NCBI RefSeq assembly: GCF_900700375.1
Contig: NC_041716.1
Span: 15,350,306 to 15,414,305 of the forward strand
Length of the DNA stretch: 64,000 nt
Source of the DNA: Denticeps clupeoides
Lineage: Eukaryota; Chordata; Actinopteri; Clupeiformes; Denticipitidae
Direction of reading: 5' to 3'
Shown here: piece by piece, positions 36,050 to 46,850 of the stretch
Layout: each line of letters begins with the position of its first letter
How positions within the stretch are numbered: position 1 is the first letter of the stretch
Notes under the pieces: generated by a model
Told to the model about the DNA's origin: nothing
Seen by the model: the letters and a program-made list of their open reading frames with translations, nothing else
The model's database searches: none
Position numbers and translations under genes: made by a program

Positions 36050-38628
36050 TCAGGATGATTCAGGATGATCAGGCATCATGCAGCCCCTGCTGTATAAATC
36101 GTGTTCTCTGTAGTGAAGGTAGTTTTTCAGGCTGTTGGGTAGAGGCAGGTAGCTTATAAAAACAGGAGCCCTCAGGCGGAGGCGGCACAGGCGTTCTCGT
36201 ATCTTCAGGCGACATAGATGCTTAAGGCTGCGCACATTTGCTGTGAAGAGGGGTGTACATTCAAATTAATTATAATTTATCTTGGTTTAAGCTTTAAACA
36301 GTAAATTAATACACGCTAGTAGTCCCATAGTGCCGATACTTGCCTTGAATCCTGCAGATTTCTGACCACTGCTTCTGATTGACCAAGACTCCTTTCAGTT
36401 TGGAGCAGAAGTTCACATGATCGACATAATCCAGCATAATGCGCACCACCTGTCCTGAAATATGCTGCAGCCATGACACGGTGATAACCTCACAGAACTG
36501 CAGAGGGAGAGAGGGTGGCAGTGAGAGGGACATCAAAAGGAGCTTAATGGCAGAGATTTCCGTTTCCGGCGTGACATCTCACCACCATGTTTTTTATGAC
36601 TGAAGTGGACCATCCTTCATAGTCGACCGGTACATGTGGCCCGTCACCATAGGGACAGTCGAAACATCGCTGCACGTCGTAGCCATGGTTGAGCAGCATA
36701 CGCAGCATCACCTCGTCCTTCAGAGCGTACTGCAGGGCCGACGGGAAGTGGGTGGTGTTGATGCGTGAGTAGTAGTTGACGTTGGCGCCACTGCGCAGAA
36801 GCGTGTTGATGAGCTCGTAGTTCCCCAGCCGCAGCGCCACCTGCAAGCAGTTCACCGGGTCCTGGTTGGGCATGGCCCCAGCGTCCAGCAGCAGTCTGGC
36901 CGATTGGACGTCGCTGTTGGACACAGCGAAGAACAGCGCCGACCTCCGTCCGTCATCGTAGTTCTGGCGTACCCTTGGGTGGAGCATGAAGTTGGGGTCA
37001 TGGCCAGCGTTCAGGAGGACATCCAGGCATTGTGGGTGACCACCGGCTGCTGCTGAGTGCAGGGGGCTCATGCCACTCTTCTTGATGTCCTCTTCCTTGG
37101 TGACTGGAATCAGCTGCTCCAAGGCTCTGTGAAGGCAAAGGCAGAGAAGACCCAACCATCCTCATGACGACTGCTAATTAGTACCTATAATTTCAGTATA
37201 ATTATTCCGGAAAGCAACCCAGACACTTCGGAACCACACTGAGCGGCACTTACAAGAGATGCCCCCGGTAAGCCACCCTGTGAATGGGCAGGTGGCCACT
37301 GTGCAGAGGTGCGTTGGCATCGGCTCCATGTTCAAGCAACAGGGCGATGATGTCAGGGTTGCCAGATGCTGCGGCTTCGAATAGAACGGATCCTGTCTCT
37401 GTGGAGTCAGACCTGACACTCGCTCCTGAGGGAGGCAGCCATAAAAAAAAAAGAGCATCGGTCCATAAAAAAACACATGCAATTATACTGAGCATTGATT
37501 TAGTCACCCGTGAGGAAGTGGTGACCTGTTCGTACCTGATCTTGCGTTAAACCTGAATTAAAATATGACACAAATGAAGAACAAATAGACATGAATCGCA
37601 CACACCTCTTTGGAGAAGGATTTCAACAATGTTCAAGTGTCCAGATTGCGCGGCAAGTCCTAGAGGAGTGTGACCGCTAATGTCACAGACATTTGGGTCA
37701 GCGCCAGACTGCAGGAGAAGATACACAAAGTTCTCCAGGCCGAGGAGAGAGGCCTCGTGGAGAGCAGCCCTCTGAAGGCTTCCTCGTTGGTCCACGTTGG
37801 CATTGAAGCGAAGAAGGAGTGAAGCCAAGTCATACTGGTCATTCTTTATAGCTGCTCAGAAAGGTATGAGACAAAACGTCAGTATCCGTTTTCAAATGCA
37901 TTTTCAGAGCTAATGGCCACTCCTTGTCAACAAAAATCACACACACCAGCTACCAGTGGGGAATCCTCGTGTTCATTCCGGGTGTCAGGGCTGCAGCCAT
38001 TCTGTAGCAGGAATGTAGCGTTCAACCGGAGGCCGTGAACTACGGCAAGGAAGAGCGGGGTCTCGCCATTTGGAGTGCAGTGCTGTCCGGCCCCCTGGAA
38101 AGAGGCTAATTAAAGAGGCGTATTTCGATAAACCCCAAATTTGCCTCTAGCATATTATATAAGGCGGTATGAACAGAATACTTTGACAGCACCTGAGAAG
38201 ACGATTTCTAGTATTTTCTTTTTCTCCTGAATGGCAGCTTCATGCAGAGGAATCCAGCCCCTGCTGTCTGTCTGAGACAAAAGCTCCCGGTGCACAACTA
38301 ATCTTTGGAGGGTTACCTCATCACCTGGTCCACAGAAAAAGAAAAAAGTAACTTGTTCATTTGAAATGCAGTGTGACAAAGTTGTAAAAACAACTCACCT
38401 GTTCTGATAGCTGTGAAAATCTCATCTATGTCAATGTCCTCTGGAACTCTGAGGCAGAAAGCAATAGGGTCAGTAGGGGCAGGGTCTGATTTAGCCAGAA
38501 GAAGTGAACACATACTGGAGGGCTGAGCCATGGAGCTTGGTGTTCTTCAGCAGACTCTGTTCAATCATGTACTGTGTGGCCTCGTCCTCCTCCCATTCAT
38601 CATCTGAGCCCTCAAACTCGGCCTCCAT
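36050..38628 (-). CDS. asb14: Ankyrin repeat and SOCS box protein 14
   Basis: ASB proteins are substrate receptors of Cullin5-Elongin B/C ubiquitin ligases; ASB14 is muscle-enriched in mammals. The minus-strand exons are intact: 38516-38628 (start, [20 protein letters not shown]), 38399-38448 ([16 protein letters not shown]), 38193-38324, 37947-38094, 37606-37851, 37254-37425, 36583-37126, 36344-36487 and 36050-36240. The long exons encode successive ankyrin repeats ([83 protein letters not shown]). The C-terminal SOCS-type segment is [15 protein letters not shown] followed by [15 protein letters not shown]. The intron between the last two exons starts with GC (AAG|GCAAGT) rather than GT. The tandem partial copy at 40.6-41.0 kb shares its first three exons. 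Confidence 0.93.
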
Positions 38629-38762
38629 GCTCCCTTTGTTTGAACAGAACAAACTCAGTTGTGACGTAGAAAGACTGAGCAGTGTGTTGCTGGAGTGGTT
38701 CAAGAAGTGGCAATTTGGCAACATGGAAGAGAATAACTTCCATGCTTCTCTGTTCCAGAACC

Positions 38763-39003
38763 CAGGGAAGTGATGGCCTAGCAGTTAAGGAAGCGGCCCC
38801 GTAATCAGAAGGTTGCCGGTTTGAATCCCGAATCCAAGGTGCCACTGAGGTGTCACTGAGCAAAGGACCGTCCCCACACACTGCTCTTCGGGTGCCTGTC
38901 ATGGCTGCCCACTGCTCACCAAGATTGATGGTTAAAAACAGACGACACATTTTGTTGTGTCACCGTGTGCTGTGCTGCAGTGTTTCACAATCACTTCACG
39001 TTC
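38763..39003 (+). repeat. SINE family A, full-length copy upstream of asb14
   Basis: GTGATGGCCTAGCAGTTAAGG, GCCGGTTTGAATCCCGAA, CAAAGGACCGTCCCCACAC and GTGTCACCGTGTGCTGTG are all present. It begins about 135 bp upstream of the asb14 start codon, so it may lie inside or next to its promoter. Confidence 0.9.
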
Positions 39004-40573
39004 ATTCTGATAATTAAAACAACTACTGAATAAAGCCAATTTTAGGTATATGCTTCAAGTATTCACAAGATTCACATGTGAGTAAGCATGCATGACACCA
39101 AGATATGAGTTTTGCACATGAAGGGCAGAAATTATTCAGGCTGAGTTTGATTTCTGCCCTTAATATGCTTTTCTGAACTCAAGGTACACAGACGATTGAT
39201 CCTTAGCATGTTAGCATGTCAGGATGTCATTGAACGTGCAACATGCCATTTTAGCCAGTTGCCAAAGAAGAATCCAAAACTGCACTGGGTTTATCACGAA
39301 GATTCTTTTTGGACCATGCACATGTTTTTCAGCGTTACCTTTCTAGTCAACACGCCAAACACAGACAGTGCCAGGCCTGTGTAGCTTCGCCGTCTTGTTG
39401 GGTCTCTCAGAATACACCTATTTATATGCTGAACCTTCTATAAATACTCGAACACACGACCCGCTCCACCAACCAACACCTGGCTTTGACCCACCAAGTG
39501 ACGTCTGACTCTGCCAGTCAATCCAGAAACAACCACAGACAAGAAGCAAGTAAGCAACTAGCAATTGCCTGCAATGTGGTAAGTAAGTAATCAATGTGGA
39601 AATTAAGTAATCTTAATTTCCATTAAATATCAAGGTGTGTCAGTTAATTATGCAATATGTAAATTGGGCAAGTCCATTCTTTGTTCTTTGAAGAGACAAA
39701 AAAAAAGAAGTCAGATGATGGATTCAAAACTTGAACATTTAATCGAGGGTTCATTCACACATTGAACAAGTGTTTAGATGTATACCATTAAAATACAATC
39801 TGACAACAATCTGACCTGTTCTTCACTACCAACCACCTCCAAGAACAGTCCAGAAACCATCTTCAGGGGACAATACCTCCAACGCAGGAAAGGGTCATCC
39901 TTAGCTCCTGCTATATGGCCAGTTGCACACAATGTCATCCATTGCTTATGATATATCACACATACCTTTTATTGCTTATGGGAAACTATAGCAACTTAAA
40001 AAGTCAGTATTCTGCATTCACTTTCGATTGAAAATGCAAAATTCTTCTTTTGTCATATACGTGTTTTTTTACCTTCCTGAATTTGGGTATTAATAAACAA
40101 TGACAAGCAAATACAGTAAAATGCTTGCAAGTGAGGTGGATGTTATAAAAGTTGCAGTCCTGCAGTTTGCCTTGCATAATTATATACGTCTATAACTATA
40201 ATTAATGCAGATGGTTTTGTATTTCATTGAATGTTCATATTTTGTATTCTAAATTACAATTTGCCATAAAAATTCATATGACTGACCAAAGGAAAATCCA
40301 CTTCTGCAATATTATGCACACATCAACTTCCTCATTTTACAAATACATACAAACTGTACGTTACCAAGCCTTGAAGTGATGCAAAGTCAAGCAGATGAAG
40401 GAAGAACCTCTTGGCACAGTTTTGCATAACTTCCATCAGGCTGATAACCTGAATGAATGATGCTCTCTCCAGGACTGCAGGCACTTGCGCAAAGGACAAA
40501 TGAAACTGCATGAAAACAAAAGACAAATTAGCAAGTATCTACAATGATGTTTTATGCATATCATATGGAACTT
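39004..40573. other. Region between asb14 and its partial copy
   Basis: AT-rich sequence. It contains the first copy of a roughly 165-bp direct repeat (40128-40294). An open frame at about 40340-40520 on the minus strand has no recognisable family. Confidence 0.5.
40128..40294. repeat. Direct repeat, copy 1 (pair at 42137-42304)
   Basis: Begins CAAGTGAGGTGGATG and ends TATGACTGACCAAAGGAAA. It is nearly identical to 42137-42304 in the same orientation, with a few substitutions and one short indel. No terminal inverted repeat is seen. Confidence 0.9.
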
Positions 40574-40579
40574 TCTGGA

Positions 40580-40962
40580 TTTGACAGCACCTGAGAAGAT
40601 GATCTCCAGTATATTATTTTTCTCCTGAATGGCAGCTTCATGCATAGGAATCCAGCCCCTGCTGTCTGTCTGAAACAAAAGCTCACGGTGCTCAACTAAT
40701 CTTTGGAGGGTCACATCATCACCTGGTCCAGAGAAAAAAGAAAAATGAAACTTGTTCATTTGCCATGCAGTGTGACAAAGTTGTAAAAACAACTCACCTG
40801 TTCTGATAGCTGTGAAAATCTATGTCAATGTCCTCTGGAACTCAGGCAGAGGCAGAAAGCAATAGGGTCAGTAGGGGCAGGGTCTGTGTGAACACATACT
40901 GGAGGGCTGAGCCATGGAGCTTGGTGTTCTTCAGCAGACTCTGTTCAATCATGTACTTTATA
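40580..40962 (-). pseudogene. Partial tandem copy of asb14 5' exons
   Basis: Three exons with intervening introns resemble asb14 in the same order and strand: 40887-40960 (3' part of exon 1, encoding [19 protein letters not shown]-like sequence), about 40798-40842 (exon 2, with a 6-base deletion relative to asb14 and a changed acceptor), and about 40592-40733 (exon 3, [28 protein letters not shown]). Intron sequence matches too, so this is a DNA-level duplication, not a processed copy. The start codon end of exon 1 is lost at an AT-repeat breakpoint near 40965, and exons 4-9 are absent. Confidence 0.85.
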
Positions 40963-41369
40963 TATATATAGCTGGAGAACAATAGGTTTTAATAGATTTT
41001 AGTAAAAAACAACAAATGACCATTTAGGGAATTACCACAAAATATCCATTTATACTGGCTGTATGTAATTGTTGTAGTGCAAAAGGTAGAAGACAAGCAC
41101 CAGATAGTATACAAAAGGCTTTTATGCAAAGTTTATTTCTCATGGCAATGCAATAGGTCTACGAAATGCATGTCTCAAATATGATATGCACAGCATTAAA
41201 AGGTTAATCGTGAATTTCAATCACACCATTGCAGTTGTATAAAATGAAGCACGTGGCTAAGGAGTCTCCTTTTTCTTCAGGCATGGTGCTGTGTTAGAAT
41301 GAGACCTTTTCAGTAAGATTTTAGTAAGGCTCATGAAACTTCATCTATCCGGGAGAACTGAAAGTGTTA

Positions 41370-41880
41370 TTAATGGAAGTGTTTAGGAACAACAGCAACG
41401 AAGCACAAGACCAAATAAGTCACAGAGCATTTCACTGGCCAGGGTGAACCAATTACTGGTGCCAAGCAGTGGCTGGAATGGTCTAAAGCACACAGCTCCT
41501 GGACAGTGGAGCAGTAGAAATATTTTCTCTGGAGAGACAAGTCGTGTTTCTATGTTTGGTAGTCAGATGGGTGAGTCTGCATTTGGAAGATGCTGGGAGA
41601 ATGTAACCTGCCTGACTGCATTGTGCCAGCCATTAAATGTGGTGCAGCAGGGATAATGGTGTTGGGTGAGGCCCATTATTCATGCTTTAGAATTCCAGTA
41701 CATTTTGGACAACATCGCACTTCTGACTTTTGTGGACAAATCTTGAGAAAGCCCCTTTCCTAGTCCATGACTGTGTCCCTTGCAGTTCAATAGGCAAGGT
41801 CCATAAAGACTTGACTGGATGTGTCTGGTGTGGAACATGAGAACCTGCCCTGCGTCTGGTGTCCCAGTAGGGCCTGGCAT
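41370..41880 (+). mobile_element. Tc1-like transposase gene fragment
   Basis: Plus-strand sequence matches the central part of a fish Tc1 transposase gene: segments around 41452-41500 (GGCTGGAATGGTCTAAAGCA, CTGGACAGTGGAGCAGTAG), 41600-41625 (CCTGCCTGACTGCATTGTG) and 41795-41815 (GGTCCATAAAGACTTG). It is truncated at both ends and out of frame. It directly abuts a second, different Tc1 element in the opposite orientation. Confidence 0.8.
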
Positions 41881-42136
41881 TTAGAAAGTATTCACAGCGC
41901 ATCCATTTTTCCATGTTTTGTTCTGTTACAGCCTTATTCTAAAATGGCTTATATTATTTTGTTTCCATCAGAATTCTACACACAACACCGATAATGACAG
42001 AATTAAAAATTTTTACTTGAGATTTTGTCAAATGTATTAAAAATAAAAAAACTGAGAAATGACATGTAGGTAAGTATTCACAGCTTTTGCTCAATACTTT
42101 GTTGATGCACATTTGGCATGAAATTACACCTTACAA

Positions 42137-42304
42137 GTGAGGTGGATGTTATAAAAGTTGCAGTCCTGCAGTTTGCCTTGCATAATTATATACATCTCTA
42201 ACTAAAATGGATGCAGATGGTTTTGTATTTCATTGAATGTTCATATTTTGTGCATATTCTAAATTACAATTTGCCATAAAAATTCATATGACTGACCAAA
42301 GGAA
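42137..42304. repeat. Direct repeat, copy 2, inside the Tc1 element
   Basis: Nearly identical to 40128-40294. It sits where the Tc1 consensus would have part of the transposase C-terminal coding sequence, between GGCATGAAATTACA and AAGTCTGGGCTCTGGCTGG. Confidence 0.9.
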
Positions 42305-42940
42305 AGACTTCCGCAAGTCTGGGCTCTGGCTGGGCCCCTCAAGGACATTCACAGAGTTGTCCTGAAGCCATTCCTTCGATGTCTTGGCTGTGTGCTAAGG
42401 GTCGTTGTCCTGCTGAAAGATGCTGAAAGAGTTCAAGGGTGCTCTGGAGCAGGTTTTCATCCAGGATGTCTCTGTGCATTGTTGCAGTCATCTTTCCATC
42501 TATACTGAACTCTCCCAGTTCCTGCCACCACCATGCTTCACTGTAGGGATGGTATTGGCCTGGTGATGAGGAGTGCTGAGTTTTCTTCAAACATGATGCC
42601 TGGCATTCACACCAAAGTGATCGAGCCTTGTCTAATCGAACCAGAGAATTTTGTCTTTTGTCTACCATATAGGCCTGATTGGTGGATTGCTGCAGAGATG
42701 GTTGTCCGTCCACAGAGGACTCTGGATAGGACTCCCAATTGCTAAGTTTAGGTGACTGGCCAGCTCTAGGTAGAGTCCTGGTGGTTTTGAACTTCTTCCA
42801 CTTTTGGATGACGGTGGCCACTGTGCTCATTGGGACCTTCAAAGCAGCAGAAATGTTTCTGTAACCTTCCCCAGATTTGTTCCTAAAAACAATCATGTCT
42901 CAGAGGTCTACAGACAATTCCTTTGACTTCATGCTTGGTT

Positions 42941-43084
42941 TACTTACCTGGCAGGGGAGATACCATGATCACCCAGAGCGAGGCTCAGCCATTGCACTCC
43001 GGCTGTGCTGACCCCTGCGAATTCCCCAAATGTGGGAATCTCAACTGCATAATTTAGTGAGGGACTGTATTCACTCTCGGTTTC
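42941..43084 (+). pseudogene. U1 snRNA pseudogene
   Basis: It starts with the U1 5' end ACTTACCTGGCAGGGGAGAT, which pairs with 5' splice sites, and continues through CCATGATCAC, GCGAGGCTCAGCCATTGCAC, GTGCTGACCCCTGCGA, CCCCAAATGTGGGAA, CTGCATAATTTAG and GGGACTG. About 14 nt of stem-loop II are missing after GATCAC, and the Sm site AATTTGTGG is changed to AATTTAGTG, so it should not make a working snRNP. It is fused to a SINE tail and inserted in a Tc1 element, which indicates a retrotransposed copy. Confidence 0.9.
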
Positions 43085-43097
43085 GCTCTGCTGGTTC

Positions 43098-43290
43098 GCT
43101 CTGCCGGTTCGAATGTGATCCACCAAGTTGCCCACTGAGCAAAGCACCGTCCCCACACAACTGCTCCCCGGGCGCCTGTCATGGCCCACTGCTCACCAAG
43201 GGTGATGGTTTAAAAGCAGAGGACACATTTCGTTGTGTCACCGTGTGCTGTGCTGCAGTGTTTCACAATGACAATCACTTCACTTTAAAC
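43098..43290 (+). repeat. SINE family A 3' part fused to U1 pseudogene
   Basis: From a box B-like TGCCGGTTCGAAT the sequence follows the SINE body (CAAAGCACCGTCCCCACAC, GTGTCACCGTGTGCTGTG, CAATGACAATCACTTCACTT) to its 3' end. The SINE tRNA head with box A is replaced by U1. A near-duplicate GCTCTGCTGGTTC/GCTCTGCCGGTTC marks the junction. Confidence 0.85.
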
Positions 43291-43348
43291 TTGTGCTCTG
43301 ACATGAACTGTCAACTGTGGGTCTTTATATAGACAGGTCTGTGCATTT

Positions 43349-44034
43349 TGTAAAAAAGACCATGTGGTGTGAGAGAGAAAAGAGTGTGTAGAAAAACTCT
43401 TTCTCCCTCCACACAAAGCACTGTATTCAACCACTCCAACTTGATGTTACCTGGCAGAAAGAGGCATGGCACAATATAGGTTAAAAATGAACAGTTTCTA
43501 ATTTATTAACACCGGTAAATAATTATTGTAGTTACATGTGAATATTGAATGTAAAAAGGTACCAAGGTTACAGAGAAAATAAAAATAAGGAGAAAGAGTA
43601 AAGGGGGAGAGAGAGAGAGAGAGAGAGAGGGAGAGAAAAAGCCATGAGAAAAATGGGAGAAGAGAAAAAGACTCAGAAGCCTTCCGGCTTCCAATGGAAA
43701 ACCCCCTGAACAAGAAAGCTCAGTCCCTTTTTCCACATGTGAGCAGACCTTTATTCCCCTGGCCTACAGGAAGTTGTCACTGGCCTAGGAAGTTGTCACT
43801 GACCAATCAGAACCTGTTGTTTCTGATGTCACGCCCCGGCCTCCCATTTGTGGAAGACAAGAGAGTGGGCGGTCCTGACGGCTGACACTTCATACGTTGC
43901 CGTCAGACAAAAGGCATGTAAAACAGAGGTGCCGAACCTTCACGCACAACCACCGACACAGGAACGTCACACATCCCCCCGCAGACAGTCGCTACGCAAA
44001 ACAAAAGCATGCTCCTGTGATGTCCATTCTTACA
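43349..44034. mobile_element. Solo LTR of an LTR retroelement (fossil)
   Basis: A 686-bp unit begins TGTAA and ends TTACA, the usual TG...CA with short inverted ends. It is flanked on both sides by ATTT, a 4-bp target duplication that restores the Tc1 sequence GCATTTCCAAATC when removed. It contains a (GA)n tract at about 43609-43630 and an AATAAA-like site near 43580. Gypsy-type or ERV-type is not decided. No internal region is present, so it is the remnant of recombination between LTRs. It is younger than the Tc1 element it interrupts. Confidence 0.8.
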
Positions 44035-45242
44035 ATTTCCAAATCATGTCCAATTACCTGTATTTTACACAGCGGTACTCCATTTAAGCTGCAGAAACAT
44101 CTCAAAGATGATCAGGGAAAACAGGAGGCACCAGAGTACAAATTTGAGCTTCATGTCAAAGGCTGTGAATATTTATGTGCATACACTTTCTCAGTTTTTT
44201 TATTTTAAATAAATTTGCCAATTGAATCAATTTGACAAACCTCAATTTGACAAAAAATTCAAGTAACTTTTTCACATTGTCATTATGGAGTGTTTTCTTT
44301 TAAATTCTGAGAAAAAAAATAACTGAATCCATTTTTGAATAAGGCTGAAACAAAATATGTAAAATGACTCATAACACTTAAAACCACAGAAAAAAAAAGA
44401 AAAACACCACTGGCAATCTATAGATATGTCTTAATGAACTCCTAATACATACATTTTCCTTAATAAAAATGATACGAATAAATAGCTCCCACTATTGTTC
44501 ATAAAATTATTTAAACATATTTTGCAACACCATTTTCTATCTATTAAAATTATGAACTGTTCAAGTCGTACATTGAGCTGTCTACTATATAAATCTATAA
44601 TATTGTTATATTAAGTAATACCTGTGCTATTCATTTTAGATGCAAAATGCAAAAAGATTTTGTACTCACTAGTAATTGCAGCAAACACAAAGTTGAACCC
44701 AATCTGACATGAAATGCGGACATGCTTTGCAGCAACATTCCACTAGGCGGCAGTGTCCGTCTTACGCTGAACCGCGCTGTGATCTCGCGATATCTGGGCT
44801 GATGCGGAACGCGCGTCTCTGTATGCGTCGCTGTCTGTGTTTCTCCACTGGACGTAAATAACACACGTTTCATGCTCATCCACAAATTCACACATTTGCG
44901 TTACGACAGTTTGATTAATTTATTTATTTGAGTGTGTTTACGAAAGGAAGCAACAAAACGTTTTTTTTTTTTTTTTTTTGCCAAGATTGATTAAAATGCA
45001 GCTCGACACACAGAGAATCTTGGGTGTGTTCGGTCCTGGCAGGCGCACAAAATCTTTGCCTGTGTCGTTGCGACACTTGCCCAAATTCGCGCTCACGGAT
45101 CTGTTCAGGTCCTTGTCAGCTGCAGTAAACTGGAGCTACAGGCGGGGGTACTGCAGTGCTGCAGCTGAGGCGGACAGGACAGAAAATTCCTGAAATGCCT
45201 TCTGCAATGCAAACCATGCTTTAAATAAATCAATTATATATC

Positions 45243-45355
<113 letters not shown>

Positions 45356-46744
45356 ACATACACAAAGATGATAAAAACTGAGCATAATCCAGACATCATA
45401 GTTGCATTATTCAATTTGTAATTTATGCTTAGCTGTAAATGGTGTGGTCCAGTAGCCTGGTTAGTATTGATTGGAATTCTTGTAATAATTAATTGATGAG
45501 GCTACGAGAAACTGAGCTGCACCAGTGAATCTCTGCACCGTTGGATGTTGTGGCAGAGAGAGGCCCGAAATGCTGCTTCCAGCTGGGTAGTGAATGGGGG
45601 GGGGGGGTTTGTGGGGAAGGTTAAAGGGCATGCGTCTCAGACCTGCTGGCAGCTGCCTTTGTTTGTGGGACGTGGTGAAGAATGGAAGACGGGCAGACCG
45701 AGAAAGGAGGGAGAGAGAGGGAGGGAGGTGTGGCACAGCGAGGCAGCAAGAATGAAGGCTGTGAGGGGTGTGACGCACACATTCTTTTTCTTTTTTTTTA
45801 AACCACCACCCCCCCCCTTCCGCTCATTGGCCGGCGTCTGCGTCCGTCGGTGAGGTCAGGTTTGGGGGACGCGCCATCGGAGCCCATTATGAAGCAGACC
45901 TCATCTGTGGCAGACCTCACCTGATTGTCTAAATGGCTAAACACAAGGTTTTCCTCGCTTTTTGCACAACTGACCTTCGCTTTGGTGCAGCTGTGCTCGT
46001 CCTTTGACCAAGTGCTGACGGTCCTGGACCAGAGGTAAGAGCCACGGTCGCATGAGTCACTGCGTGGGGATGAGCTGGACAATGCTGCTGTGCAGTTTAT
46101 GGACTCTCTGGCTGGAGGCACAATAGACCAGCCCTGTACGGGAATTTTTTTTTTTTCTTTTTCAAAAACCGCATGGCTACGGGGGGCTTCCAGGCGTGTA
46201 TGTGCCTGGGGTGTCAGGAATGCAACGTCTGCGCCGATAACACTGGCACAATGAAACATGGCCATGACAATGGGACATGTGTTACGTCTGCCGGATCAGT
46301 TTACAGATGACGATGCTGTGTTGTGCTGCAGTTCGTAGGTGAGGTCCTGGTATGAATTGGTGTTTTCTGTGTTAACCGTCAGAACCAAGAAGACAATCGA
46401 TGATTCCTATGATTTGAAATGGTTGTCACTGTAATTTAAACAATTATAGTAGCTGCCATATTACTTGCAGTTACAATTTTTGACACTTTATATCAGTAAT
46501 TTCTAGAATGAGGTTGCATTGGACTAGGAAGTTCTGAAATTCGAATTATGCTCAACGTGGCAATAAACTGCGGGGACGAAAAGAACTTAATGAGTCTAGA
46601 ACAGGGCAGACTGTGTGCATGCAGGGTTATGGGGTAACCTGTGGGTCAGCCACTGTTCAGATCAGGGCGTTAGGATAGTTAAGATAATTAGGGTTGGAGC
46701 TGACCCTTTTTAGCCATGCACAGTGTGGCTGCACATATTTACAA

Positions 46745-46850
46745 GTGAGTGTTTTGTGATACACAGCACACAGTGCGCATGAAATGGTCCTTTGCATTTA
46801 ACCCATCACCATGGGCCGTTTTGGGATTCGAACCCGCAACCTTGTGACTA
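46745..46850 (-). repeat. SINE family A, partial diverged copy
   Basis: The reverse strand has GGTTGCGGGTTCGAATCCC (box B), ATGGTGATGGGTTAAATGC and the CACTGTGTGCTGTGTATC core; part of the centre is deleted. Confidence 0.7.

Larger units (their letters stand above)
41882..44375 (-). mobile_element. Tc1-like element interrupted by later insertions
   Basis: The outer ends are matching inverted stretches (AAAGTATTCACAGCGCATCC at left; CATTGTCATTATGGAGTG and GAATAAGGCTGAAACAAAAT at right). The reverse-strand transposase gene begins MIVFRNKSGEGYRNISAALK at about 42896, an HTH DNA-binding region of Tc1 type, but soon loses frame. Within it lie a 165-bp foreign repeat (42137-42304, replacing a transposase segment), a U1/SINE chimera (42941-43290) and a solo LTR (43349-44034). 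The element is dead. Confidence 0.85.

Noticed and set aside
42941-43084. Functional U1 snRNA gene
   Set aside because: Stem-loop II is partly missing, the Sm site is altered, and the flanks are Tc1 sequence without an snRNA promoter element.
45798-46265. A 155-codon minus-strand frame
   Set aside because: No domain, no splice support and no composition change; likely chance.
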